From assembly GCF_001457035.1 (NCBI RefSeq), contig NZ_KQ758620.1, forward strand, positions 186,001-250,000: a stretch of DNA of 64,000 nt, given 5' to 3'. Under the pieces are notes generated by a model. The model had not been told where the DNA came from. It was given only the letters and a program-made list of their open reading frames with translations, and did no database searches. Shown piece by piece: positions 8,357 to 16,583 of this stretch (position 1 is the first letter of the stretch; each line of letters starts with the position of its first letter). The DNA is from Fictibacillus enclensis (GTDB lineage Bacteria > Bacillota > Bacilli > Bacillales > Fictibacillaceae). Made by a program: the position numbers and the translations under genes.

Positions 8357-9916
8357 TTATTGTGCTGGCAATTCGGTATAGGTGTTACGGAGCAAATACT
8401 TCTGGATTTTTCCGCTTGCATTTCTTGGCATCTCCGGTACAAATATAAACTTGCGCGGGCGTTTGTAATCGGCCAGTTTGCTGCTGTTCCGGCAAAACTT
8501 GTCGAGTTCGTGCTCCGTCAGGTTTTCGTCCTTTTTGACCACAATAGCGGTCACCCGTTCTCCCCACTTGTCATCAGGTGCACCAAGCACCGCAACATCC
8601 AGAACTCCTTCATGTTCATACAGCACATCCTCCACTTCCCGGGGATAAATGTTCTCGCCGCCGCTGACAATCATATCGTCCATACGGTCTGAAACAAATA
8701 AATAGCCTTCCTCATCCATATACCCGATGTCCCCGCTATGGTACCATCCCTTATAAAGAGCACGCTCTGTCGCCTCAACTCTACTGTAATATCCCTTCAT
8801 CACACTCGGCCCCCTGACAATAATTTCGCCCGGTTCCCCTGGTGGTAGAATGTCATCAGGATCAGACGGACCGGTGCTTCCAGGCCGAACCACTCGTATC
8901 TCATGATTGAAACACGCTTTTCCCGCAGAACCAGCTTTGCTCTCCTGTTCATCCTCAAACAAAAAGGAGATGGCCGGGCCCATTTCTGTCATGCCATACG
9001 CCTGAACCAGATGTATCCCCATTTTCTCCCCCAGGGCCCGTACAAGAACCGGCGCCATCGAAGCTCCTCCGTAGAGACCAAACCTCATGGATGAAAGGTT
9101 ATAAGCACCTAGGTCCTCCTGAAGCATCATATTCCACATCGTGGGTGCCCCAAACATTACGGTGATTTTTTCACACTGAATCGTATCCAGCACTTTTTTC
9201 GCGTCAAAATGATGAAGAATTACAGTGGTGCATCCATTATGTATGCGCGGCAAAAACGCGCAATGCAGCTCTGCACAGTGGAACATAGGGGCTGCAGTTA
9301 AGCCCCTGTCCGATGGCCTGAGCTGCAGCGCCTGCATGCATGTCAGACTCTGCTCGATCATGTCGCGGTGCCTGTGCATGACTCCCTTGGGCTTGCCCGT
9401 GGTCCCGCTCGTATACATAATCGCATAAAGATCATTCTCATCAAGCTCCACTTCAGGTTCCATAGCCTCTGCGGACCGGACCCGCTCATGGAAGCTTATC
9501 GCCTGATCCGGCTGGTCTTCGCTGATCGACCAGAACGACACAAGCGGAAACTCATCGAACAGGAGCATTACCTGGTCTTCCAGTGCTTTTTCATAAATCA
9601 AAAGAACAGGCTTCGAATCGTTAAGAATATACGATACTTCGCCTGATTTTAATCGAAAGTTAATCGGATTCAGTACGGCACCAATTTTGGCACACGCAAA
9701 ATAAACCGTCGCAAACTCACTCGTATTGTGCATGAAAACAGAAACAATATCTCCCTTTCTTACACCGGATGAAATAAAGGCCTGTGCCACACGGTTCACA
9801 TATTGATTCCATTCTTCATACGACCATCTTTTCCCCTGTGACACATCCACAAGCGCTTCCTTCTTCGGATACTTTTTGACGCTTTGATCAAACAGCTTTC
9901 CAATTGTCGGATACAT
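8357..9916 (-). CDS. Fatty-acid--CoA ligase (AMP-forming)
   Basis: This enzyme should activate a fatty or aromatic acid to its CoA thioester through an acyl-adenylate. The AMP-binding P-loop YTSGTTGKPKGVMHRH is intact, followed by YGMTEMGP (motif A5), YHSGDIGYMDEEGYLF (A7), and the C-terminal SGKIQK with the catalytic lysine. The start at 9916 (MYPTIGKLFDQS) follows GGAGGAAGAACGAT; the frame is open to 10045 but without a binding site. It has 519 residues, normal for the family. No beta-oxidation genes are adjacent; the chain-length preference is unknown. Confidence 0.9.
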   Translation of the reverse strand: MYPTIGKLFDQSVKKYPKKEALVDVSQGKRWSYEEWNQYVNRVAQAFISSGVRKGDIVSVFMHNTSEFATVYFACAKIGAVLNPINFRLKSGEVSYILNDSKPVLLIYEKALEDQVMLLFDEFPLVSFWSISEDQPDQAISFHERVRSAEAMEPEVELDENDLYAIMYTSGTTGKPKGVMHRHRDMIEQSLTCMQALQLRPSDRGLTAAPMFHCAELHCAFLPRIHNGCTTVILHHFDAKKVLDTIQCEKITVMFGAPTMWNMMLQEDLGAYNLSSMRFGLYGGASMAPVLVRALGEKMGIHLVQAYGMTEMGPAISFLFEDEQESKAGSAGKACFNHEIRVVRPGSTGPSDPDDILPPGEPGEIIVRGPSVMKGYYSRVEATERALYKGWYHSGDIGYMDEEGYLFVSDRMDDMIVSGGENIYPREVEDVLYEHEGVLDVAVLGAPDDKWGERVTAIVVKKDENLTEHELDKFCRNSSKLADYKRPRKFIFVPEMPRNASGKIQKYLLRNTYTELPAQ

Positions 9917-10078
9917 ATCGTTCTTCCTCCCACGTTTTAGTGTAGAAACAAGCCCTGCATATATGATCGCAAATGGTGATGAGCCTTTTTTCTGATATGT
10001 ACTACTTCCCCAGAAATAACGAAAACCCTTGAATTTCATCATCAAAAATTATTTTTATAAATTATTCACTGATTGTAA

Positions 10079-10105
10079 TAAAAATTTTTCTCTGCCAGCC
10101 GATAA
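10079..10105 (+). promoter_or_regulatory. SigD-type (motility sigma) promoter of the glucosaminidase gene
   Basis: TAAA at 10079-10082 is followed by exactly 15 bases and then GCCGATAA at 10098-10105. The SigD consensus is TAAA-N15-GCCGATAT, so only the last base differs. It ends 51 bp before the ATG. Confidence 0.75.
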
Positions 10106-10156
10106 ACTTCATAGATTCAAAATTCTAAATACAGTTCATGGATAGAGGAGAGGGAA

Positions 10157-12577
10157 ATGAATAAATCATTTATTCCGGGGATATGTTTCGCTGTGCTTAC
10201 TACAGCTGCCTTATATCAAAGTCTTCACGCGGATGCAGTGTCCGCTCAGGAAGCAAAAACGAAATATGTGAATGTCAGTGCAACGTCCAGTCTGAATTTG
10301 CGCAAAAGTGCCTCTGCAAAAGCGGCCATTATCGGAAAGCTGGTTAAAGGCAACAAGGTCATCGTCTATTCCGAAAGCAAAGGATGGGCCAAACTGAAAT
10401 ATAACAACAAACTGGGATATGTCAGTTCAAAGTATCTTACAGCTTCAAAGCCTTCAGCCGCCAAGGCAGCTACGGCTCCAAAAACAACAACCAAATATGT
10501 TACAGTGGGTTCAGGCGGGAACCTTAACTTGAGAAAAAGTGCAACCACCGCTTCACCCGTTGTAACAACACTGAAAAACGGACTGGCCGTTACTGTCTAT
10601 TCTGAAGCCAAAGGCTGGGCTAAAATTAAGGCCAATGGCAAAGGCGGATACGTCAGCCTCAAATACTTAACAGCAAAAAAACCGGTCGTTGCAGCTCCCA
10701 AACCTTCAGCGCCAAAAACAACCACGAAATATTCAGTGGTCAGCTCTGGCGGAACCCTGAACGTATACAAAAGCGCATCTTCGACCTCTGCAATTGTCGC
10801 CACACTTAAAAACGGTTTGGCCGTTACGGTCTACTCCGAATCGAAAGGGTGGTCAAAAATTAAAGCCAATGGTAAAGACGGCTATGTCAGCAGCAAGAAT
10901 CTTTCTGACAAAAAGCCAGTCGTCAGCACACCACAATCAGCACCACCCAAATTCACAACCAAATACGTGACGGGCGGAAACCTGAACCTTCGAAAAAGCG
11001 CATCTACGGGATCGGCAGTCGTTACGGTTCTAAAGAACGGATCCACCGTTAATGTCTACGCCGAAACCAACGGCTGGGCAAAGGTAAAAGCAGGCGGCAA
11101 GGATGGTTACGTCAGTGTGAAATACCTTACTGATAAAAAATCGGCGGCTCCGGCTGCGCCAAAACCAACAACCAAATATGTAACAGTATCCGGTGGTAAC
11201 CTGAATCTAAGAAAAAGTGCTTCTACGGATTCAGCAGTCGTTTCGGTACTTAAGGACGGATCATCGGTTGGTGTCTATTCTGAAGCGAACGGCTGGGCAA
11301 AGGTAAAAGCAAGCGGCAAGGACGGCTACGTCAGTGTGAAATACCTTACTGATAAAAAACCGGCTGCTCCGGCTCCAAAGCCAGTGCCCACACCTGCACC
11401 CGTCCCAATGCCTGAGCCCGCGCCAGTTCCGGTTCCAAAGCCAACACCAACTCCTGAACCTGTTTCAGTAGTTAAGTTTGTCACGGCGGACACCTTGAAT
11501 ATGAGATCAGGGCCAGCAACCTCCTATTCTGTTGTGCTTCAGCTGGCGCATGATACAGCAGTCAAAGTGCTCTCTGAAGAAAACGGATGGGCCAAGATCG
11601 CTGCGAATGGAAAAACGGGATATGTCAGCTCCTCCTACCTTACCGTAAAAGGAGATCCCGTACCTTTATCGGAGTATGAAGCACTTTACGGCAGAGCCCT
11701 TGAAGATATGGTTGCCATGCAGATGAAAGTCAGCCCGCAAACCGATTTATATAAAAATTATATTAACCAGAATGCAGTTACTGTCTCAGGCACAACTGCC
11801 ACAGTGGTAGGCGATAATTGGAATGTCAGAAACGGTGCCGGAACTGGCTTTTGGTCCCTTGGCACAGTGAACAACGGAACCAAGTTAAAGGTTCTTGGCA
11901 GTGTCAAAGGAACCGACGGGAAAATTTGGTACCAGGTCGCTTATAAAACGTGGGCCAACGCAAGCCCTGATGACGTGAAATACTATATGGATTCCAACAA
12001 TTTTAAAACTGATCCGGTTAAATCGTATCAGTTTATTAAACTCTCACAATCGGCCAGTCTGAATGCCGATGAGGTCAATCAACGCATTCTCACTGGTAAA
12101 GAAATCCTTCAAGGACAGGCGGCAGCCTTTATCACAGCAGGGGAAACCTACCATATCAATGAAATCTACCTGATTTCCCATGCGCTGCTTGAAACCGGAA
12201 ACGGAACCTCTAAGCTTGCAACAGGGATTCAATACAACGGAAGAACGGTCTATAACATGTACGGTATCGGTGCAGTGGACAGCGATCCGATCAACAAGGG
12301 GGCTCAAAGAGCTTTTGCCGAAGGATGGTTTACACCGGAAGCCGCAATCATCGGCGGTGCTAAATTCATCTCCCAGGATTATATTCAGGCAGAGCAGGAC
12401 ACGCTCTACAAAATGAGATGGAATCCGCTCGCTGCATCAAACAGCGGAAAAGCTACCCATCAATACGCAACGGATATCGGCTGGGCTGTCAAACAGACCA
12501 CGCAAATGCACAATCTTTACAGCCTCTTGTCCTCTTATAAAATCATCATGGAAGTACCGGTTTATGCACAAAAATAG
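10157..12577 (+). CDS. lytD: SH3-repeat endo-beta-N-acetylglucosaminidase (autolysin)
   Basis: This secreted cell-wall hydrolase has 806 residues. A signal peptide (about 1-30) is followed by five close SH3b repeats, each beginning with a KY residue pair and ending GYVSxKYL, then a Pro-rich linker (about 412-436), a sixth SH3b and a degenerate seventh. The C-terminal GH73 domain starts near 630; ISHALLETGNGTSKLA holds the probable catalytic Glu679. GAGGAGAGGGAA precedes the ATG. B. subtilis LytD has the same order of parts and the same sigma-factor control. SH3 repeats tether it to peptidoglycan; the likely role is wall turnover and motility-linked cell separation. Confidence 0.88.
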   Translation: MNKSFIPGICFAVLTTAALYQSLHADAVSAQEAKTKYVNVSATSSLNLRKSASAKAAIIGKLVKGNKVIVYSESKGWAKLKYNNKLGYVSSKYLTASKPSAAKAATAPKTTTKYVTVGSGGNLNLRKSATTASPVVTTLKNGLAVTVYSEAKGWAKIKANGKGGYVSLKYLTAKKPVVAAPKPSAPKTTTKYSVVSSGGTLNVYKSASSTSAIVATLKNGLAVTVYSESKGWSKIKANGKDGYVSSKNLSDKKPVVSTPQSAPPKFTTKYVTGGNLNLRKSASTGSAVVTVLKNGSTVNVYAETNGWAKVKAGGKDGYVSVKYLTDKKSAAPAAPKPTTKYVTVSGGNLNLRKSASTDSAVVSVLKDGSSVGVYSEANGWAKVKASGKDGYVSVKYLTDKKPAAPAPKPVPTPAPVPMPEPAPVPVPKPTPTPEPVSVVKFVTADTLNMRSGPATSYSVVLQLAHDTAVKVLSEENGWAKIAANGKTGYVSSSYLTVKGDPVPLSEYEALYGRALEDMVAMQMKVSPQTDLYKNYINQNAVTVSGTTATVVGDNWNVRNGAGTGFWSLGTVNNGTKLKVLGSVKGTDGKIWYQVAYKTWANASPDDVKYYMDSNNFKTDPVKSYQFIKLSQSASLNADEVNQRILTGKEILQGQAAAFITAGETYHINEIYLISHALLETGNGTSKLATGIQYNGRTVYNMYGIGAVDSDPINKGAQRAFAEGWFTPEAAIIGGAKFISQDYIQAEQDTLYKMRWNPLAASNSGKATHQYATDIGWAVKQTTQMHNLYSLLSSYKIIMEVPVYAQK

Positions 12578-12584
12578 CAATAAC

Positions 12585-12618
12585 AAAAGGGACTCTCTTT
12601 ACCAGAGACGTCCCTTTT
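12585..12618 (+). terminator. Terminator of the glucosaminidase gene
   Basis: AAAAGGGACTCTCT pairs with AGAGACGTCCCTTTT apart from one bulged C, and the right arm runs into TTTTTC. Confidence 0.88.
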
Positions 12619-12619
12619 T

Positions 12620-12860
12620 CTATGAGTTTGGCTCAACATGAAAATGCACATTATAGACGTCATGCTTTTTTACCAGAGTTTTTTCCACGATGGTTGATAT
12701 ATCGTGAGCAGCCTTGCGGGCAAGTCCCATCTCAACCGCCCCAACAACAAAAAAACCGCCCGCTTTAAAAGCGGCACGGCCCTGCAATCAAACATCGATG
12801 ATCTTATTATTGATATTGACGGTAATTCCATCACCCTCTATAGACTCGCCAGCGGATGCC
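12620..12860 (-). pseudogene. Relic of a cation diffusion facilitator (CDF) transporter, C-terminal end
   Basis: The minus strand reads GLARKAAHDISTIVEKTL, then KKHDVYNVHFHVEPNS and stop at 12620. The HDIS...VEK...NVHxHVEP pattern is that of the cytoplasmic C-terminal domain of CDF metal exporters. Upstream in the same frame lies a short open stretch broken by a TGA near 12795; no membrane segments or start codon remain. It is read as a decayed gene end, by recognition of the motif only. Confidence 0.55.
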
Positions 12861-13125
12861 AATGGGGCTCTCGCATAAGGTTAACAAACGCTCATTCCAC
12901 CATGGCGGGAAGCTGGGGGGATGTCACCTCATACGCCCCCTCATCTCTTTTAAAAAAAACGTTGCTTTTGGAATCAAAATAGAGATTGGGTGTTCCGCTT
13001 GTTTTCTTTAGGTTCGAGTTGTCTGGAACAAAACCAAATCTCGTCATGAGCTGTCCCCCAACATGTCTGAACCCGTGTTATCCCCTACTTGTTATATTCA
13101 GTGGATTAAAAAGAACCACAAAAAA
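12861..13125. other. Spacer without a recognisable gene
   Basis: Short plus-strand frames here (up to 92 codons, from 12704) have odd composition, no ribosome binding site and no recognisable motif. The stretch continues the decayed region left of it and ends at the terminator of yaaN. Confidence 0.5.
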
Positions 13126-13152
13126 GACCATCACGTTCCACACGGGATGGCC
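13126..13152 (-). terminator. Terminator of xpaC-yaaN
   Basis: GACCATCACGT pairs with ACGGGATGGCC with one mismatch. On the minus strand the hairpin is followed by TTTTTTGTGG. Confidence 0.7.
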
Positions 13153-13166
13153 TTTCGTCAACGATG

Positions 13167-14345
13167 TTATTGTCCTTTGATCTCTAAGAGCTTCTGTCTC
13201 AGGCCGGTCTCCATCTGTGCCAGCTCGTTTTCAGCCAATCGGCGCTTGTGACGGCCCTCCTCCTGTATTTTGAGTGTTTCCTCCAGGGTGGACATGAGGT
13301 TTTCCTGCGTCTTCTTCAATGTCTCAATATCGACAAGGCCCCGCTCATTTTCGCGGGCGGTCTCAAGCGTGTTGGCTTTGAGCATTTCCGCATTTTTCAG
13401 CAGCAGATCATTGGTCGTTTTGGCAACCTTTTTCTGTGCTTCCACGGCACTCCGCTGACGAAGAAGAGTAAGCGCAATCGAGACCTGGTTTTTCCAGAGC
13501 GGAATCGCCGTCATGATGGAAGACTGGATCTTTTCCACAAGCGCCTGGTTCGTGTTTTGAATCAGGCGGATTTGCGGCGCACTCTGAATGGTGATTTCGC
13601 GGCTCAGCTTCAGGTCGTGAAGCCGTTTGTCCAGTCTGTCGGCAAACTGTACCATATCATTGACTTCCTGATATTTCATCTGGTCATTCGTGTCTTCCGC
13701 TTCTTTCCGTAGTGCCGGGATCACCTTAGTGTTGATTTCCTCAAGCTTCAGTTCCCCTGCTGCAATGTAGACATTCAACGCCTGAAAATACTCTTTGTTA
13801 TGATCATAGAGCTTTTCCAGCATGGCGATATCGGCCAGTAATACATTCTTACTGCTGTCGAGTTTCACACCGATCCGGTCGATCTGGGCACCTGTCTTTT
13901 GATACTTGGACAGCACCTCCTGAACCGATCCGGAAATTTTGCCGAATACCCTGCCAAACAACGAAGGCTTGTTGGATTGCAGTTCTTCCGGATTGACGTT
14001 GCTTAATTTCTTCATCAGATCGTTAATGATATCGCCAACCTGTCCCACATCCTGCTTTTTCACCTGGTCGAGCATCGTGTTCGAGAACGACAAAAGCTTC
14101 GACTGGGCAGGGGAGCCATAGGTGATCATCGCCTGATGATTTTTCGGGTCGATCTGCTTGGCCAGCTGATAGGCTTTTGCTTTGTTCTCCTCCGGGAGCA
14201 CATCGATTAATTTCCGCTGTGTGGCCGGTTCTGCCTGCTGAGCCTCCGGAACCTTCGGCGTTTCACCGAACGGGTCCGCAAGCAGGTCGTCCATAATATC
14301 CAATTTATCATCCTGATTATAGAGAGGTGATGTATTATCGCTCAT
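13167..14345 (-). CDS. yaaN: TelA-family toxic anion resistance protein
   Basis: This is a 392-residue soluble, mostly helical protein of the TelA/KlaA family, linked in other bacteria to tellurite and other stress resistance; its chemistry is unknown. Recognisable segments are [37 protein letters not shown] and [18 protein letters not shown], with long coiled-coil stretches and a C-terminal charged coil. It overlaps the end of xpaC by 11 bp. B. subtilis carries the same pair, xpaC-yaaN, which supports the names. Confidence 0.85.
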   Translation of the reverse strand: MSDNTSPLYNQDDKLDIMDDLLADPFGETPKVPEAQQAEPATQRKLIDVLPEENKAKAYQLAKQIDPKNHQAMITYGSPAQSKLLSFSNTMLDQVKKQDVGQVGDIINDLMKKLSNVNPEELQSNKPSLFGRVFGKISGSVQEVLSKYQKTGAQIDRIGVKLDSSKNVLLADIAMLEKLYDHNKEYFQALNVYIAAGELKLEEINTKVIPALRKEAEDTNDQMKYQEVNDMVQFADRLDKRLHDLKLSREITIQSAPQIRLIQNTNQALVEKIQSSIMTAIPLWKNQVSIALTLLRQRSAVEAQKKVAKTTNDLLLKNAEMLKANTLETARENERGLVDIETLKKTQENLMSTLEETLKIQEEGRHKRRLAENELAQMETGLRQKLLEIKGQ

Positions 14346-14997
14346 GATAATCTCCTGCTTTCGTTTCTAATTTGGTTTCTTTCAGCATTTTCATAGAATG
14401 TCTGGCAACATCCAGTTCAAAGTTCAGTTCTTCCATGTCATCTGAAAGCATATGGTACAAGTCCTCTTCAATGTATTCGGTAAGCTCTTTTAACGTCCTT
14501 CTTGTTTCAGAAAGGGACTCCTGAATTTCCCAGTTTTTCTTTGGCTGGCTGGATAAAAACGCATACTTCTCTGTCAGTTCAACGGCAGAATCCAAATGGG
14601 TGAAGAAAAATCTCTCTCCTTGAAAAAAGCGCCTCGGCTCCCTTTTGGTCATACTGTATATTTTTCTTGTAATTTTCGTCAGCTCAAATCTCTGCTTTAA
14701 CGTGGGAATGTCACGAATCGAAAACAGCGTTTTTTGCAGCCGGTGAATTTTCGGTTTGGCTTCTCTTAAATTTTTTTGAATGTATTTATATTCACCGCGG
14801 GTGAGCTGATGTTTTTTCAGCAGCCGCCAGTTCCAGAGCATCGATGCCATCCAATAACCGGCCACCCCGCCGCCAATGGCCAAACCGCTTGAAAGCCAAA
14901 AGGATTGGTCGAAGGCAAAGAAGGACAGCAGCCATACGATGGCCATGGTATTAAAGCCGCTGATGATTTTTACGGCAAAACCTAAAAACCCGTTCAT
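14335..14997 (-). CDS. xpaC: XpaC-like membrane protein
   Basis: This 220-residue protein has two N-terminal membrane helices ([17 protein letters not shown] and the Gly-rich [15 protein letters not shown]) and then a basic helical cytoplasmic domain. The family is named for hydrolysis of 5-bromo-4-chloroindolyl phosphate, but its real role is unknown. The start at 14997 is preferred: GGGAG is 8-9 bases upstream, whereas the ATG at 15018 has none. It is coupled to yaaN by an 11-bp overlap. Confidence 0.82.
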   Translation of the reverse strand: MNGFLGFAVKIISGFNTMAIVWLLSFFAFDQSFWLSSGLAIGGGVAGYWMASMLWNWRLLKKHQLTRGEYKYIQKNLREAKPKIHRLQKTLFSIRDIPTLKQRFELTKITRKIYSMTKREPRRFFQGERFFFTHLDSAVELTEKYAFLSSQPKKNWEIQESLSETRRTLKELTEYIEEDLYHMLSDDMEELNFELDVARHSMKMLKETKLETKAGDYHER

Positions 14998-15334
14998 GTC
15001 TATCGCTCCCGACTTCATGTCTTTTCTATTACTACGAACAGAACAGACTTGAGTTTCATTTTTAGTAATATTTTACTTTCCACTGCCTTTACCATACCGC
15101 ATAATCCCCATTTTCTCCATTGCCCTGTAAACGTAAAACGCCTAAGACCTAAGACGTAGATAAAGACCGAAGTGGAGGCAAAAAGGAGGAACAGAAGAAG
15201 AAAGATTCATCGCGGCACTTTCATCACTAGAATTACCCTCCTGGAAAAAGCAGCAAACGGGCCTTGGCTGATATTGTAAGGTTTATAGGAAAATAGAAGC
15301 GTTTATGCCAGAATTCCCCCTATATTGTCATTTC
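14998..15334. other. Divergent spacer, no gene recognised
   Basis: This spacer separates xpaC (minus) from the 3D-domain gene (plus). It contains a purine-rich AAAAAGGAGGAAC run near 15180 with no start codon at a fitting distance, and a short repeat CCTAAGACCTAAGAC near 15150. No convincing gene, RNA or operator was seen. Confidence 0.5.
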
Positions 15335-15365
15335 TTGACGAACAACTTAGAGGATTTATTACAAT
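15335..15365 (+). promoter_or_regulatory. Possible SigA promoter of the 3D-domain gene
   Basis: TTGACG at 15335-15340 and TACAAT at 15360-15365 are good boxes, but the spacing of 19 is long. They end 20 bp before the ATG at 15386, so the leader would be very short. Confidence 0.35.
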
Positions 15366-15385
15366 TAATAAAGGGGAGAAATACG

Positions 15386-16177
15386 ATGAAAAAATGGTTG
15401 GGACTTTTCATGGCGGCAGTCCTCTGTACAGGCTTCATGTTTCCTGGACATAGCAGTGCCGCTCTAGGCAGCCAAATGCTGTCACAAGGATCAAATAACA
15501 GTGATGTGGTTGATCTTCAGGAGTATTTAATGACGAAGGGTGTTTTTCCGTATCATACCGCTACAGGATACTATGGACCGATTACGAAAAACGCTGTAGA
15601 GCAATTTCAAACCCAATCCCGTATTAAAGCTGATGGGGTTGCAGGATCAGAAACGATTAATAAAATAAAAGTACTGCACAAAGGGGATATCGGCAAACCT
15701 GTCATCGAACTTCAGCGCCTGCTAAAGGCTTGGAACGCATACAGTTCCACAGTTGACGGTATTTATGGAGATGGTACGGTATCTGCAGTGGCTTCATTCC
15801 AAAAAAACCATGGACTTTCCGCTGATGGCATCGCAGGGCCGAGTACATACAAAAAACTACGCCAAAAAAGTCCTTCTTACTCCACCAGAAGCTTCACGGT
15901 GAACAGTTCGGCTTACACAGCGGACTGTGATGGCTGTTCCGGTAAGACAAAAATGGGCATTGATCTTAAGAAATACAGCAACGGAAAAGTGGTCGCTGTC
16001 GATCCGGATGTGATTCCACTTGGATCAAAAGTTGTCGTTGAAGGCTATGGTACAGCCATTGCCGCTGATATTGGCGGCGGCATTAACGGAAAAATGCTTG
16101 ATGTGTTCATCGCTGACCATGGAGATGCCATCAATTGGGGCCGTAAAGACGTAAAAGTAACGGTGTATGAAAACTAA
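15386..16177 (+). CDS. Secreted wall protein: two peptidoglycan-binding domains plus 3D domain
   Basis: This exported protein of 263 residues has a signal peptide (about 1-26). Two PG_binding_1 repeats follow, each with a DGxxGxxTxxAVxxFQ-like core (GYYGPITKNAVEQFQ; GIYGDGTVSAVASFQ). The C-terminal 3D domain resembles MltA-like lytic enzymes: AYTADCDGC, VVAVDPDVIPLGSKVVVEGY, and the three aspartates in AADIGGG...LDVFIAD. A wall-cleaving role like B. subtilis YocH is likely. The start at 15386 is supported by GGGGAGAAATACG and the signal peptide; the longer frame from 15305 is not. Confidence 0.88.
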   Translation: MKKWLGLFMAAVLCTGFMFPGHSSAALGSQMLSQGSNNSDVVDLQEYLMTKGVFPYHTATGYYGPITKNAVEQFQTQSRIKADGVAGSETINKIKVLHKGDIGKPVIELQRLLKAWNAYSSTVDGIYGDGTVSAVASFQKNHGLSADGIAGPSTYKKLRQKSPSYSTRSFTVNSSAYTADCDGCSGKTKMGIDLKKYSNGKVVAVDPDVIPLGSKVVVEGYGTAIAADIGGGINGKMLDVFIADHGDAINWGRKDVKVTVYEN

Positions 16178-16189
16178 AGCAATACCTGA

Positions 16190-16220
16190 TCCCGGGAAGC
16201 CTGATGGCTGTATCCCGGGA
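16190..16220 (+). terminator. Terminator of the 3D-domain gene
   Basis: TCCCGGGA occurs at both ends as paired arms (16190-16197 and 16213-16220) with a smaller inner pair AGCC/GGCT, then CTTTTTATT. Confidence 0.88.
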
Positions 16221-16236
16221 CTTTTTATTGTCCCGT

Positions 16237-16310
16237 GCCTATTTTGTCTTTGAAAGCAGGGATATGTGGTGACAACCAAACTTAAAGTTATGAATCACCG
16301 GAAAATAGGC
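16237..16310 (+). other. Unexplained folded element, possible small RNA or leader
   Basis: GCCTATTTT (16237-16245) pairs perfectly with AAAATAGGC (16302-16310); inside, GGTGA (16268-16272) pairs with TCACC (16295-16299). The element lies between two strong terminators (16190-16220 and 16362-16413). It matched no riboswitch class I know. It could belong to a short independent RNA ending at 16413. Confidence 0.35.
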
Positions 16311-16358
16311 TATCTTAATGGTACGGAAGCAAAACTGCTAAAAACGAAGAAAAAATAA
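16269..16358 (+). CDS. Possible 29-codon small protein
   Basis: GTG at 16269 opens a frame ending MNHRKIGYLNGTEAKLLK plus a lysine run and TAA, 29 residues, very basic. AGGG lies 8 bases upstream of the GTG; an inner ATG at 16290 has no site. It overlaps the folded element and sits just before a strong terminator. No family is recognised; it may be chance. Confidence 0.2.
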   Translation: MTTKLKVMNHRKIGYLNGTEAKLLKTKKK

Positions 16359-16361
16359 TAG

Positions 16362-16413
16362 AAAAGCTGACCCGAATAAAATGCACCATGATGCATTTAC
16401 TGGGTCAGCTTTT
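16362..16413. terminator. Strong terminator hairpin
   Basis: AAAAGCTGACCC and GGGTCAGCTTTT pair over 12 bp, with an inner AATGCA/TGCATT stem. It has A and T runs on both sides, so it can act in either direction. It terminates whatever is transcribed from 16221 onwards. Confidence 0.75.
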
Positions 16414-16546
16414 GCCATTAGAAGTCTATCGATTTTTCTCCGCCTACAACCGGAAGCCGCAAGGAGCAGCAGGCAACATTAGAGCTGGTTCGATATTTTA
16501 GCACAACAAGCAGCCTGATGGTTCCGTGTCTTTCGACCTAAAAAAT
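16414..16546. other. Spacer, no feature recognised
   Basis: About 130 bp between two terminators. No frame with a ribosome binding site and no repeat were found. Together with the preceding elements this accounts for the 400-bp gap after the 3D-domain gene. Confidence 0.4.
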
Positions 16547-16574
16547 AAGGCGACCTAAATCTCTTAGTCGCCTT
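16547..16574 (-). terminator. Terminator of the PheC-like gene
   Basis: AAGGCGAC pairs with GTCGCCTT; on the minus strand ATTTTTT follows directly. It lies 10 bp past the stop. Confidence 0.85.
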
Positions 16575-16583
16575 TCAATCACA

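Noticed and set aside
12704-13251. Plus-strand frames of 62-92 codons after lytD
   Set aside because: No ribosome sites or domains; the minus strand of the same stretch holds the CDF relic and the yaaN terminator.
16237-16310. Known riboswitch in the spacer after the 3D-domain gene
   Set aside because: The paired segments do not carry the conserved cores of c-di-AMP, c-di-GMP, SAM, TPP, purine or cobalamin riboswitches, and the next plus-strand gene is far away.
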